Origin: Elusimicrobiaceae bacterium
GTDB lineage: Bacteria > Elusimicrobiota > Elusimicrobia > Elusimicrobiales > Elusimicrobiaceae
Direction: 5' to 3'
Assembly: GCA_024405075.1 (NCBI GenBank)
Contig: JAKSPG010000062.1
Span: 1 to 7,089, forward strand
DNA: 7,089 bases
The position numbers and the translations under genes are program-made. Positions 1 to 5,405 of this stretch are shown here, piece by piece; position 1 is the first letter of the stretch, and each line of letters opens with the position of its first letter. Below the pieces are notes generated by a model. That model searched no databases. It was given only the letters and a program-made list of their open reading frames with translations, and was not told where the DNA came from.

Positions 1-248
1 TTCGGAAACCGCATATGAAATACGGCCGCTATATTTGAGCCCAAGTAAGTAACCCAATCATAACAGCCGTGGTTTGTTGTACATGAAATACAACAAACAC
101 TCGGACCTGCATTTCCAAGGGATCAGCTCGGATATGCAGGGCCTTATAACGACTATTTTTGGACTTACTTGGTGCCGCCGGTATCCCGGCAGCTCTCCGT
201 TTCTGCAACGGTTCCAAAAACAGAATAAAATTTTAATACGTCTACAAC
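1..248 (-). ncRNA. Unassigned structured RNA, 3' end beyond window
   Basis: No protein gene is convincing here, but the minus strand folds into ordered helices. In 5'-to-3' order they are: hairpin 211-197 (5 bp); hairpin 193-174 (8 bp, GAUA loop); closing helix P1, 172-163 with 50-41 (10 bp, no mismatch); P2, 157-150 with 69-62 (8 bp); hairpin P3, 139-134 with 112-107, plus inner stem 131-127 with 119-115; hairpin P4, 98-89 with 81-72 (10 bp); and hairpin 25-20 with 14-9. P2, P3 and P4 form a three-way junction. Five pairs are G.U on the minus strand and would be A/C mismatches on the plus strand, which fixes the orientation. An extended -10 element lies just upstream. I looked for hallmarks of tmRNA, RNase P RNA, SRP RNA, 6S RNA and common riboswitches and found none. 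It could be an independent small RNA or the long leader of a gene left of the window. The 5' end is estimated from the promoter. Confidence 0.55.
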
Positions 249-254
249 AGTAAC

Positions 255-263
255 AGTATAGCA
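255..263 (-). promoter_or_regulatory. Extended -10 promoter of the structured RNA
   Basis: Read on the minus strand this is TGCTATACT: a TG extension, one base, then a five-of-six match to TATAAT. No good -35 box stands 16-18 bases upstream, which is tolerated by extended -10 promoters. The predicted start is near 248, about 37 bases before the first hairpin. It lies 25 bases downstream of the stop codon of the preceding minus-strand gene, so the RNA can be transcribed separately from that operon. No clear terminator separates the two, so read-through is also possible. Confidence 0.45.
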
Positions 264-288
264 AATTTCAGGGAATTTTTTACGGGGT

Positions 289-684
289 TTATAAGGCGGG
301 AGCTTCCGGCTCTGGTTGCGACGGGGCGTCTTCGTTCTTCTCAACGATTTCGGTACTAACTTCTACTTCGCGTGCTTCTTCAAAAACGGTAATTTCCAGC
401 TCGTCCTTTTCTTCGCTTGCGGGAGTGGGAGAAACAGGAGGTACAACCTCTGGGAGTGTTTGCGCAGCGGTTAAAACGACGGGCTTTGCTTGCGGTTTGG
501 GGGCAGGTTTGTGGACGGGCGCGGTTTCTTGCACTTCTGCGGGAACAGCGTCTTCCTGCCAGTCAACCGGGGCCGCCGTTACAGCCGTAGCGACCGGGGG
601 TTCCGGTCGGGTTAAAAAACCGGCCAAGCACGAAACAGCCACTACGCAGCAAAATACAACGGCGTGCCAAAAAGATAACTTCAT
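289..684 (-). CDS. Small anchored Pro/Ala/Glu-rich protein
   Basis: This 131-residue protein is not a family I recognise. Residues 1-22 are a hydrophobic segment with one early lysine, so it is an inner-membrane anchor or signal peptide. Cys19 sits in a context (VAVSC) that loosely fits a lipobox, making a lipoprotein possible. The rest is low complexity: a Pro/Ala/Lys stretch at about 56-68, reminiscent of periplasm-spanning linkers such as that of TonB, then a strongly acidic region rich in Glu and Val at about 90-122. No catalytic motif is visible and it is probably largely disordered outside the membrane. The start is well supported: an AAGGAAG Shine-Dalgarno site (695-701) lies 10 bases upstream, inside the HU gene, and the ATG overlaps the HU stop codon as ATGA, suggesting translational coupling. 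It is the last gene of the operon in this window. Confidence 0.75.
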   Translation of the reverse strand: MKLSFWHAVVFCCVVAVSCLAGFLTRPEPPVATAVTAAPVDWQEDAVPAEVQETAPVHKPAPKPQAKPVVLTAAQTLPEVVPPVSPTPASEEKDELEITVFEEAREVEVSTEIVEKNEDAPSQPEPEAPAL

Positions 685-959
685 TTATACGTGTCTTCCT
701 TTTTGAGCAGGTTAGCGGAAGGTTTAAAGCGCACTTTTTGTTTAGCGGGGACTTGTACCTTTTCGCGGGTTTTAGGGTTATGGCGCGTGACAGGGCGGGC
801 CATTTTTAACTGAAACGAGCCAAAATTGCTGATGACCACTTTTCCGTCGCGTTTGAGACCGTGTTTGATGATTTCAAATACGCTGTCTACGGCATTTTTA
901 GCCAGTTTTTTGTCCACTACTTTCCGGGTTAAGTGCCGGATCACATCATCTTTATTCAT
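681..959 (-). CDS. HU/IHF-family DNA-binding protein
   Basis: This 92-residue basic protein has the length and layout of HU, a dimeric nucleoid protein that bends DNA and helps compact the chromosome. The N-terminal helical half (about 1-43) is followed by the signature around NFGSF (45-49) and the DNA-gripping beta arm. The arm carries the conserved Asn61-Pro62 pair, whose proline intercalates into the minor groove in characterised family members, and then VPAKQKVRFKPS near the C-terminus. The glycine common just before the arm tip in HU is replaced here, and the arm is rich in Arg and Lys. It could equally be a divergent paralogue and not the main HU. It starts 12 bases after the gpsA stop codon with only a weak Shine-Dalgarno site, so it depends on the operon. 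Its stop codon overlaps the next ATG. In Bacillus subtilis the HU gene also lies a few genes downstream of gpsA, a loose parallel. Confidence 0.93.
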   Translation of the reverse strand: MNKDDVIRHLTRKVVDKKLAKNAVDSVFEIIKHGLKRDGKVVISNFGSFQLKMARPVTRHNPKTREKVQVPAKQKVRFKPSANLLKKEDTYK

Positions 960-971
960 ACTCTAGTAAGC

Positions 972-1976
972 TTATTTGTTGCCCCGGTCGGTAAATCCCA
1001 TGGCGTGCAACAACACATGCGGTTTTTTGCCTTGGCAAACAATTTGCCAAATGGCATCAATAATCGGGGTGTTTAAATGGTTTTTGCGGGCGATATCATA
1101 CACGCTCTGCACGGAGTTTACGCCCTCTGCGATAGTGCCCACTTCTTTTTTGGCTTCTTCCAGCGTAAGCCCTGCGCCCAGTTTTTCGCCCAGGCGGCGG
1201 TTGCGGGAAATGGCAGACATACCCGTTAAAATGGCATCCCCAAACCCGGCCAAACTGTATACACTACCGCTTTGACCGCCCTGGCTGATGATGATATCGT
1301 TCATTTCTTGCATGGCTTGGGTAATCAAGGCCGCTTTGGCGTTGGCTCCGTCGCCGATACCGTCAATCACGCCACAGCCGATGGCGAGCACGTTTTTAAT
1401 CCCGCCGCCGTATTCCACGCCGCGGCGGTCTTTGGCGGGGACGATGATAATCGGGTCGCCGTTAATCAGTTGGCCGATTTGGCGCACCAACAACTCATCG
1501 GCACCGGCCAGCATGATTTTGGTCGGTACGTTTTGGGCTACTTCTAACGCAAAGCTGGGGCCGGAAAAAGCCAGCACTTTATCTTTCAGTTGCGGCAATT
1601 CTTCCTCAATAATTTCGCAAATAGTTTTAAAGGTTTTATCTTCAATGCCTTTAGAAGCGCTGATTATTGGCACCACGCGCCCGGCCAACAGCGGCTTAAG
1701 CTGTTCGCGGCAGAAGGTGCGGATTGCTTTGGACGAAATAACAAAAATGATTAAGTCCGTGTTTTCCACGGCTTCGGCTACGTTGCCGGTTAGGCGGATA
1801 TTGTCGTGTATTTTAAAATTAGGGATATTCGGGTGGCGGCCCATGGTTTTAAGCACATTTAATAGCTGTTCGTTGTATTCCCACAGGTAGACATTGCAAC
1901 CCTTGCGGGCCAAGTGTTGGGCGATAACGCTGCCCCAAATACCGGCCCCTAAAACGGTAATCTTATTTATTTTCAT
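972..1976 (-). CDS. gpsA: Glycerol-3-phosphate dehydrogenase [NAD(P)+]
   Basis: GpsA reduces dihydroxyacetone phosphate to sn-glycerol-3-phosphate in the cytoplasm, supplying the backbone for phospholipids. The 334-residue product matches the usual length. The Rossmann nucleotide-binding motif GAGIWG is at 10-15, SASKGIE at 106-112, SGPSFA at 138-143, the conserved lysine of the family active site is Lys194 in GGIKNV, and the GFGD and SRNRRLG signatures lie at 244-247 and 257-263. I chose the ATG at 1976, giving MKINKITVLGAG. An in-frame ATG at 2006 would add ten charged residues before the first strand and overlap plsY by 44 bases, whereas 1976 overlaps by 14. A weak AAGAG purine stretch lies about 9 bases upstream. 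Its product is the acyl acceptor of PlsY, encoded immediately upstream, so co-expression makes metabolic sense. Confidence 0.97.
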   Translation of the reverse strand: MKINKITVLGAGIWGSVIAQHLARKGCNVYLWEYNEQLLNVLKTMGRHPNIPNFKIHDNIRLTGNVAEAVENTDLIIFVISSKAIRTFCREQLKPLLAGRVVPIISASKGIEDKTFKTICEIIEEELPQLKDKVLAFSGPSFALEVAQNVPTKIMLAGADELLVRQIGQLINGDPIIIVPAKDRRGVEYGGGIKNVLAIGCGVIDGIGDGANAKAALITQAMQEMNDIIISQGGQSGSVYSLAGFGDAILTGMSAISRNRRLGEKLGAGLTLEEAKKEVGTIAEGVNSVQSVYDIARKNHLNTPIIDAIWQIVCQGKKPHVLLHAMGFTDRGNK

Positions 1977-2592
1977 GATTTTTTCTCTTTTTGGCGCCGT
2001 CTTCAAACTTTAACTCGCGCTGTTCCAACAAGCGTTTAATGTTGGGGATGTGTTTGTAAATTACGAGCGCACCAATAGCCGTTACCATTAAATTAACGGC
2101 CATAGGGTGTTGACCAATGAAATAGCTGCAAGTCGGCAGTACGATACAGGCACAGATAGAGCCGATAGAAATGCGCCCCCACAAGGCTACGCACAGCACA
2201 AACGAGGCAAACGCGATGGCCGTCGGAATCGGCAATAAAGCGGCAAACACTCCGGCGGACGTAGCCACCCCTTTGCCGCCGCGGAATTTCAAATAAATCG
2301 TCCACATGTGGCCCAAAATGGCAATCACACCGCAGGCAATAGCTACCCAGTATGAATCCGGGCAGAAGTAGCGCGCCAAGCAAACCGGGATAAATCCTTT
2401 CAACGCGTCAATCAAAAAGGTAGACACGCCGGCCCATTTGCCGACGATACGATATACGTTGGCCGCCCCGGGATTGCCCGAGCCGTGCTCCCGGATATCA
2501 ATGTGCATAACACGCTTAGCAATGAGGTAACCGGTGGGAACGGACCCCAGGAAATAACTAAATAAAACGAGCAGGGTAATAGTAATCATCAT
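1963..2592 (-). CDS. plsY: Acyl-phosphate:glycerol-3-phosphate acyltransferase
   Basis: PlsY is an inner-membrane enzyme that transfers an acyl group from acyl-phosphate to position 1 of glycerol-3-phosphate, giving lysophosphatidic acid. The 209-residue protein shows the family motifs in order: GSVPTGYLIA at 16-25, the catalytic-loop motif HGSGNPGAANV at 36-46, DALKG at 62-66, GHMW then FRGGKGVAT at 94-111, and HIPNIKRLL at 181-189. Hydrophobic segments at about 2-20, 52-72, 82-98, 112-138 and 140-180 fit the multi-pass topology. The charged tail after 189 is slightly longer than I would expect. Two adjacent ATGs (2592, 2589) could start it. The first lies exactly where transcription from the TATAAT box at 2599-2604 would begin, and there is no Shine-Dalgarno site close enough. 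It is the first gene of the operon, overlapping gpsA by 14 bases. Confidence 0.96.
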   Translation of the reverse strand: MMITITLLVLFSYFLGSVPTGYLIAKRVMHIDIREHGSGNPGAANVYRIVGKWAGVSTFLIDALKGFIPVCLARYFCPDSYWVAIACGVIAILGHMWTIYLKFRGGKGVATSAGVFAALLPIPTAIAFASFVLCVALWGRISIGSICACIVLPTCSYFIGQHPMAVNLMVTAIGALVIYKHIPNIKRLLEQRELKFEDGAKKRKNHENK

Positions 2593-2604
2593 ACATTTAT
2601 TATA
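2593..2604 (-). promoter_or_regulatory. plsY promoter -10, probably leaderless start
   Basis: A perfect TATAAT (2604-2599 on the minus strand) is followed by six bases and then the plsY ATG at 2592. Standard spacing puts the first transcribed base at that A, so the mRNA would have no 5' leader. AAGGACC, the only purine-rich Shine-Dalgarno-like string upstream, is about 20 bases from the ATG, too far to act. The -35 region is poor (TGCCCT at 17-base spacing). Confidence 0.5.
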
Positions 2605-2667
2605 TTAAATTTGGTCCTTACAGGGCAGGTTTTCGTAAAGGCAGTGGTTTTTTGAGCATTTTTTATA

Positions 2668-2673
2668 TACACT
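2668..2673 (+). promoter_or_regulatory. Possible -10 of the serine protease gene
   Basis: TACACT matches TATAAT at four of six positions and stands six bases before the ATG at 2680, the same geometry as plsY and miaA. An overlapping TATATA (2664-2669) could serve instead with a leader of a few bases. No -35 box is convincing and no Shine-Dalgarno site precedes the ATG. Confidence 0.3.
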
Positions 2674-2679
2674 TATAGT

Positions 2680-3675
2680 ATGAAAAAATGGATACCTCTT
2701 TTAATTTGTTTGGCCGCACTGTCCGGTTATGCGCAAGAAGAAGCTCCGGCCAATGTGCGTGAGGATGCTTTTTTGGTACAGAAAGAAATAGAAGTCTGGC
2801 GCACTGATAAGGCAAACGACAGCCGCGTTAAAATTTACTCTTGCCAAGCGGTACAAATTCGTCCCCAATGGTTTTTGACGGCAGCGCACTGCGTGTATAC
2901 CGCTTGTCATGGTTCTCTGCCGTGTACCGTACAAATAACATTGGCCCAAGGGGAATTAAGCGAGCAGGTGCGGGTGTACCACTCCACGGCCTCGCCGCGG
3001 GTGTTCATTTATGAGGGATTCTTCCCGGGGCAAAACCGCATCAGTAGTGTGGACGTGGCACTTATTAAATTAGACCCGTCCACCGCCGACTATTCCTACG
3101 CGGCCCCGGATAAAGACGGCGTGTGGCAGACCATTAGCCCGCAACAATTTAACCGCCTGCTGGTGCAAAGCCCGGAAACAAGGGCCCAGTTGCAGGCTTC
3201 CAGCGTGCGGCTTATTAGCTCGGCAAATCTTTCTAACGCCCAACTGTTGCCCACGATTACTGTGCCCCGTTTGACGCAAGGGGTGTTGCCGTATTTGGTT
3301 TCGCCGTCTAAAGAAGTGTTTTTTGTACAAGAATTGCAACACTTTATTTCGCCCGGTTTTGGGGTGCGGCAAGGCAATTCCGGCGGGGGGGTGTTCACAG
3401 CCCAGGGCGATTTGGTGGGCATTGTTTCTTCACTTGTATATGCTACGGACGGAAGTGTTTCTTTTCGGGACGAATCCGGCAAGAAGTATACGTTGAAAAA
3501 TGCACGTGATTTATTCTTTTTTACAGGTTTTAACGGCAGTACGCTTAATTTTATCCGCACGCATGAGTCCTCATTACGTACGGTCGGGGCAGACAGCGGA
3601 TTTACAAAACCGACGGACAAACAATTCTCCGATATAGTCAAGGCCGTGCGCAATCTTCCGGTGCAGCTTGAATAG
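2680..3675 (+). CDS. Secreted trypsin-like serine protease
   Basis: This 331-residue protein is a chymotrypsin-fold (S1-like) serine protease. Residues 1-18 form a signal peptide (MKKW, hydrophobic core, then SGYA) with likely cleavage before Gln19, so it acts in the periplasm or outside the cell. The catalytic triad is visible: His70 in LTAAHC, Asp125 in VDVALIKLD and Ser234 in GNSGGG. Cys55 and Cys71 are 16 residues apart, as are Cys42 and Cys58 of chymotrypsin, which form the disulfide beside the catalytic His, so the same bond is expected. Further cysteines at 76 and 82 may form a second small loop. A roughly 60-residue insertion between the Asp and Ser regions and the segment after 255 are not recognisable. 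There is no PDZ domain, so this is not DegP/HtrA. The substrate is unknown. The start has no Shine-Dalgarno site, but the signal peptide fixes it. A seven-G run (3385-3391) follows the catalytic serine codon. Confidence 0.9.
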   Translation: MKKWIPLLICLAALSGYAQEEAPANVREDAFLVQKEIEVWRTDKANDSRVKIYSCQAVQIRPQWFLTAAHCVYTACHGSLPCTVQITLAQGELSEQVRVYHSTASPRVFIYEGFFPGQNRISSVDVALIKLDPSTADYSYAAPDKDGVWQTISPQQFNRLLVQSPETRAQLQASSVRLISSANLSNAQLLPTITVPRLTQGVLPYLVSPSKEVFFVQELQHFISPGFGVRQGNSGGGVFTAQGDLVGIVSSLVYATDGSVSFRDESGKKYTLKNARDLFFFTGFNGSTLNFIRTHESSLRTVGADSGFTKPTDKQFSDIVKAVRNLPVQLE

Positions 3676-3692
3676 TATGATTTTCGGTTAAA

Positions 3693-3730
3693 AAAACAGC
3701 CCGGCCTATTATGATTGGCCGGGCTGTTTT
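3693..3730. terminator. Bidirectional Rho-independent terminator
   Basis: Two 14-base arms (3693-3706 and 3717-3730) are perfectly complementary, with a GC-rich core CAGCCCGGCC and a 10-base AT-rich loop. The arms end in TTTT on the plus strand, and the A-run at 3690-3696 gives seven Ts on the minus strand. It can stop the protease transcript from the left and the miaA transcript from the right. The miaA stop codon (3729-3731) sits at the end of the right arm, so the two convergent genes share one compact terminator. Confidence 0.93.
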
Positions 3731-4658
3731 ACGTGTGCAAAATTTTACGGGCCAGGCAACAGACGTCAAAATCCTCCGGGCGCGTCAATGTAAGACGTTG
3801 GGCGTTGGTGTAGCGGTTAAACCAGGTGCGCTGGCGTTTGGCGTATTGGCGCGTTTTTAGGGCAACTTCTGCCACCGCTTGTCCGCGTGTGAGTTGGCCT
3901 TGCAAATAGCGAACCGCTTGCGGATATCCCAGACTTTTTAAGGCGGGTATATCGGGCGTGAATCCTTCGTCAAGTAACGTGCGGGCTTCTTGTGCCATGC
4001 CGTCAAAAATTTGTTCCGTGCGCGTTGCGATACGTGCGTTTAGGGCCTCTTTCTGCCAATCCAAATATACCCAGTGAGAATCTTTTTCGTCAGGGAGTTT
4101 GAAAAATCGGCCGCTTTTTAGCTCGCTGGCCGGGCGGCCCGTGAGTAAGCATAATTCCAGTGCGCGCATGGTGCGTTGGATATTTCCCGGCGGGATGGCC
4201 GCCGCCCCGGCGGGGTCTTTTTGGGCGAGCAGGCGGTGTAGTCCTTCTTTACCGTGTTGTGCGGCCAATTGTTCCAGTGCGGCGCGTGAGGCGGACGTGC
4301 TGGCGGGTAAATCGTCCATACCTACAAAATAAGCGTGTAAATACAGGCCCGTTCCGCCTGCAAAAATAAGCGGTGTATCGGGGTGAGCGGCGGCAATTTC
4401 CCGCACCCGCGTGCAGAATGCGCCTGCGTTAAAGGTATCGGTAACGTCTAAAAAATCTACCAGGTAATACGGAACGCCGTCCACCCGGTACGTGTTAACT
4501 TGCCAGACACCTTGCGGTTTAGCGGTGCCGATTGTCAGGCGTTTGTATACTTGGCGCGAATCGGCCGAAATGATAAGCCCGTTTGTTTGACGGGCCAATT
4601 CCAGCGCGAGGTCTGTTTTGCCGGACGCGGTCGGGCCGCACAGGACGATCGGTTTCAT
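3729..4658 (-). CDS. miaA: tRNA dimethylallyltransferase
   Basis: MiaA transfers a dimethylallyl group from dimethylallyl diphosphate to N6 of adenosine 37 in tRNAs that read codons starting with U, improving decoding fidelity. The 309-residue length is typical. Visible motifs are the P-loop GPTASGKT at 8-15, DSRQVYK at 33-39 with IGTAKP at 43-48, DFLDVTDTFNAG at 68-79, GGTGLY at 101-106, NIQRTMRALEL at 159-169, KSLGYPQ at 241-247, and the C-terminal tRNA-contact signature TRQYAKRQRTWF at 269-280. The start is the only plausible one because the first strand begins at residue 2. No Shine-Dalgarno site precedes it. A perfect TATAAT stands six bases upstream, suggesting a leaderless message. It is transcribed alone, converging on the protease gene and diverging from the pilin gene. 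Confidence 0.97.
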   Translation of the reverse strand: MKPIVLCGPTASGKTDLALELARQTNGLIISADSRQVYKRLTIGTAKPQGVWQVNTYRVDGVPYYLVDFLDVTDTFNAGAFCTRVREIAAAHPDTPLIFAGGTGLYLHAYFVGMDDLPASTSASRAALEQLAAQHGKEGLHRLLAQKDPAGAAAIPPGNIQRTMRALELCLLTGRPASELKSGRFFKLPDEKDSHWVYLDWQKEALNARIATRTEQIFDGMAQEARTLLDEGFTPDIPALKSLGYPQAVRYLQGQLTRGQAVAEVALKTRQYAKRQRTWFNRYTNAQRLTLTRPEDFDVCCLARKILHT

Positions 4659-4672
4659 GGATATATTATATC
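4659..4672 (-). promoter_or_regulatory. miaA promoter -10, probably leaderless start
   Basis: A perfect TATAAT (4670-4665 on the minus strand) is followed by six bases and the miaA ATG at 4658, so the predicted first transcribed base is the A of the start codon. The -10 box lies within a 13-base perfect palindrome (4660-4672, GATATA, one base, TATATC), which might be a repressor site or only AT-rich coincidence. No -35 box is clear. Confidence 0.5.
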
Positions 4673-4721
4673 AATGTTTGGCGGGAAAGATATTTTTTGG
4701 GGGGCTGTTAAAACAAAACAC

Positions 4722-4749
4722 TTGACATCGTTTTTTTTTTTGATACCAT
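4722..4749 (+). promoter_or_regulatory. Pilin gene promoter with T11 tract in the spacer
   Basis: A perfect -35 box TTGACA (4722-4727) and an extended -10 element TGATACCAT (4741-4749, hexamer 4744-4749) are 16 bases apart. The predicted start is near 4756, giving a leader of about 28 bases. Eleven consecutive Ts (4731-4741) fill most of the spacer. Gain or loss of one T would change the -35 to -10 distance to 17 or 15 bases and could alter promoter strength. The Ts are not a terminator, as no GC-rich stem precedes them. Confidence 0.7.
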
Positions 4750-4771
4750 GCGATTATAACCTAACTAAAGT

Positions 4772-4777
4772 GAGGAG
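4772..4777 (+). promoter_or_regulatory. Strong Shine-Dalgarno site of the pilin gene
   Basis: GAGGAG ends six bases before the ATG at 4784. It is the clearest ribosome binding site in the window and decides the pilin start. It contrasts with plsY, miaA and the protease gene, which have none. Confidence 0.85.
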
Positions 4778-4783
4778 ATTTGT

Positions 4784-5359
4784 ATGGAAAAGAAAAGTAG
4801 TGTGTTGGGCTGTTTTGACGTTAAAGCGTTTACGTTAATTGAATTGTTAGTTGTTGTTTTAATCATTGGTATATTAGCGGCGGTGGCGTTACCGCAATAC
4901 CAAAAAGCCGTAGAGAAATCCCGCGCCACGCAAGCAATTACGCTGTTGCGTTCGTTGGGGCAGGGCATAGTGGCTTGTCAGTTAGCAACTGGAGGGAAAC
5001 CGAGTAGTTTTGACGAACTGGATTTGGATATGTCTGCGTGGACGGGAAACACCAAATGGGCTGATAATTATAATGTGCTAGACACGCGCTCTAACGATGA
5101 GTGGTCGTTACAGTTGTATAAGGACAATAGCGGGGCTATGCAACTTTACCTGGGCCGTTTATCTGGGAAATACCGCGGGGGAGGATTTAATTACCAGGTG
5201 CTGGACGAAACGGGACAATTTACAGGAAATTTGCTCTGCGCTGAGCGCACGTCGGAAGGAATTGTATTTAAACAAAGCAAAGGGGCCTATTGCAAGGGCA
5301 TTTTAGGTGCCACTCCATTCAGTGTGGGGAGTTGCCGTTGGTATAAAATGCCGCAGTAA
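4784..5359 (+). CDS. Type IV pilin-like protein (prepilin)
   Basis: This 191-residue prepilin has a 15-residue leader (positive residues at 3, 4 and 14) ending in Lys-Ala, then the type III signal and hydrophobic helix beginning FTLIELLVVVLIIGILAA. Prepilin peptidase would cut between Ala15 and Phe16. Glu20 is the conserved Glu at position 5 of the mature protein, used in pilus or pseudopilus assembly. The helix continues through LPQYQKAVEKSRATQA (36-51). The C-terminal globular domain (about 60-191) carries cysteines at 65, 152, 170 and 184, consistent with a disulfide-closed D-region. Alanine replaces the usual glycine before the cut. It stands alone, with no assembly ATPase, platform protein or peptidase nearby, so it is probably one of several dispersed pilin-like paralogues, as I recall for Elusimicrobiota. 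It may be a major pilin, minor pilin or type II secretion pseudopilin; the sequence cannot decide. Confidence 0.93.
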   Translation: MEKKSSVLGCFDVKAFTLIELLVVVLIIGILAAVALPQYQKAVEKSRATQAITLLRSLGQGIVACQLATGGKPSSFDELDLDMSAWTGNTKWADNYNVLDTRSNDEWSLQLYKDNSGAMQLYLGRLSGKYRGGGFNYQVLDETGQFTGNLLCAERTSEGIVFKQSKGAYCKGILGATPFSVGSCRWYKMPQ

Positions 5360-5386
5360 GGCCTAAACCGACACACGCTACCTGTC

Positions 5387-5405
5387 GCGGAAGTTTATCT
5401 TCCGC
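5387..5405. terminator. Weak hairpin between convergent genes
   Basis: GCGGAAG (5387-5393) pairs with CTTCCGC (5399-5405) around a five-base loop that contains most of the minus-strand stop codon of the DUF2207 gene. It lies between the 3' ends of the pilin and DUF2207 genes, where a terminator is expected. There is no T-run on either side, so it is not a canonical Rho-independent terminator and may be fortuitous. Confidence 0.25.

Noticed and set aside
1..248. tmRNA, RNase P RNA, SRP RNA, 6S RNA, hammerhead ribozyme or a common riboswitch
   Set aside because: I compared the strings with the conserved cores I know (for example the SRP GGAAG tetraloop motif, RNase P P4, the tRNA-like ends of tmRNA, and CUGAUGA with GAAA of hammerheads) and none fits. 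A covariance search could still overturn this.
29..264. Two short minus-strand open frames (62 and 68 residues)
   Set aside because: Both lie across the RNA helices. The longer one starts with TTG inside the -10 box, neither has a ribosome binding site, and the composition is unlike a protein. The folding explains the region better.
425..706. Plus-strand open frame opposite the small Pro-rich gene
   Set aside because: It mirrors a GC-rich, low-complexity coding strand, has a repetitive Gly/Ala/Thr translation and no supporting start signal.
976..1890. Several plus-strand open frames (up to 200 residues) opposite gpsA
   Set aside because: gpsA is unmistakable on the other strand with all family motifs, and these frames show none.
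1977..2006. Upstream ATG at 2006 as the gpsA start
   Set aside because: It adds ten charged residues before the Rossmann fold and a 44-base overlap with plsY. The ATG at 1976 gives the family's normal N-terminus.
3096..3653. 185-residue minus-strand open frame opposite the protease gene
   Set aside because: The protease strand carries a signal peptide and a full catalytic triad. The antisense frame has no motif and no ribosome binding site.
4731..4741. T11 tract as a Rho-independent terminator
   Set aside because: No GC-rich inverted repeat precedes it on the plus strand, and it lies between a perfect -35 box and an extended -10 element.
4755..4760. TATAAC as the -10 box of the pilin promoter
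   Set aside because: It would be 27 bases from TTGACA, too far. TACCAT with the TG extension has a workable 16-base spacing.
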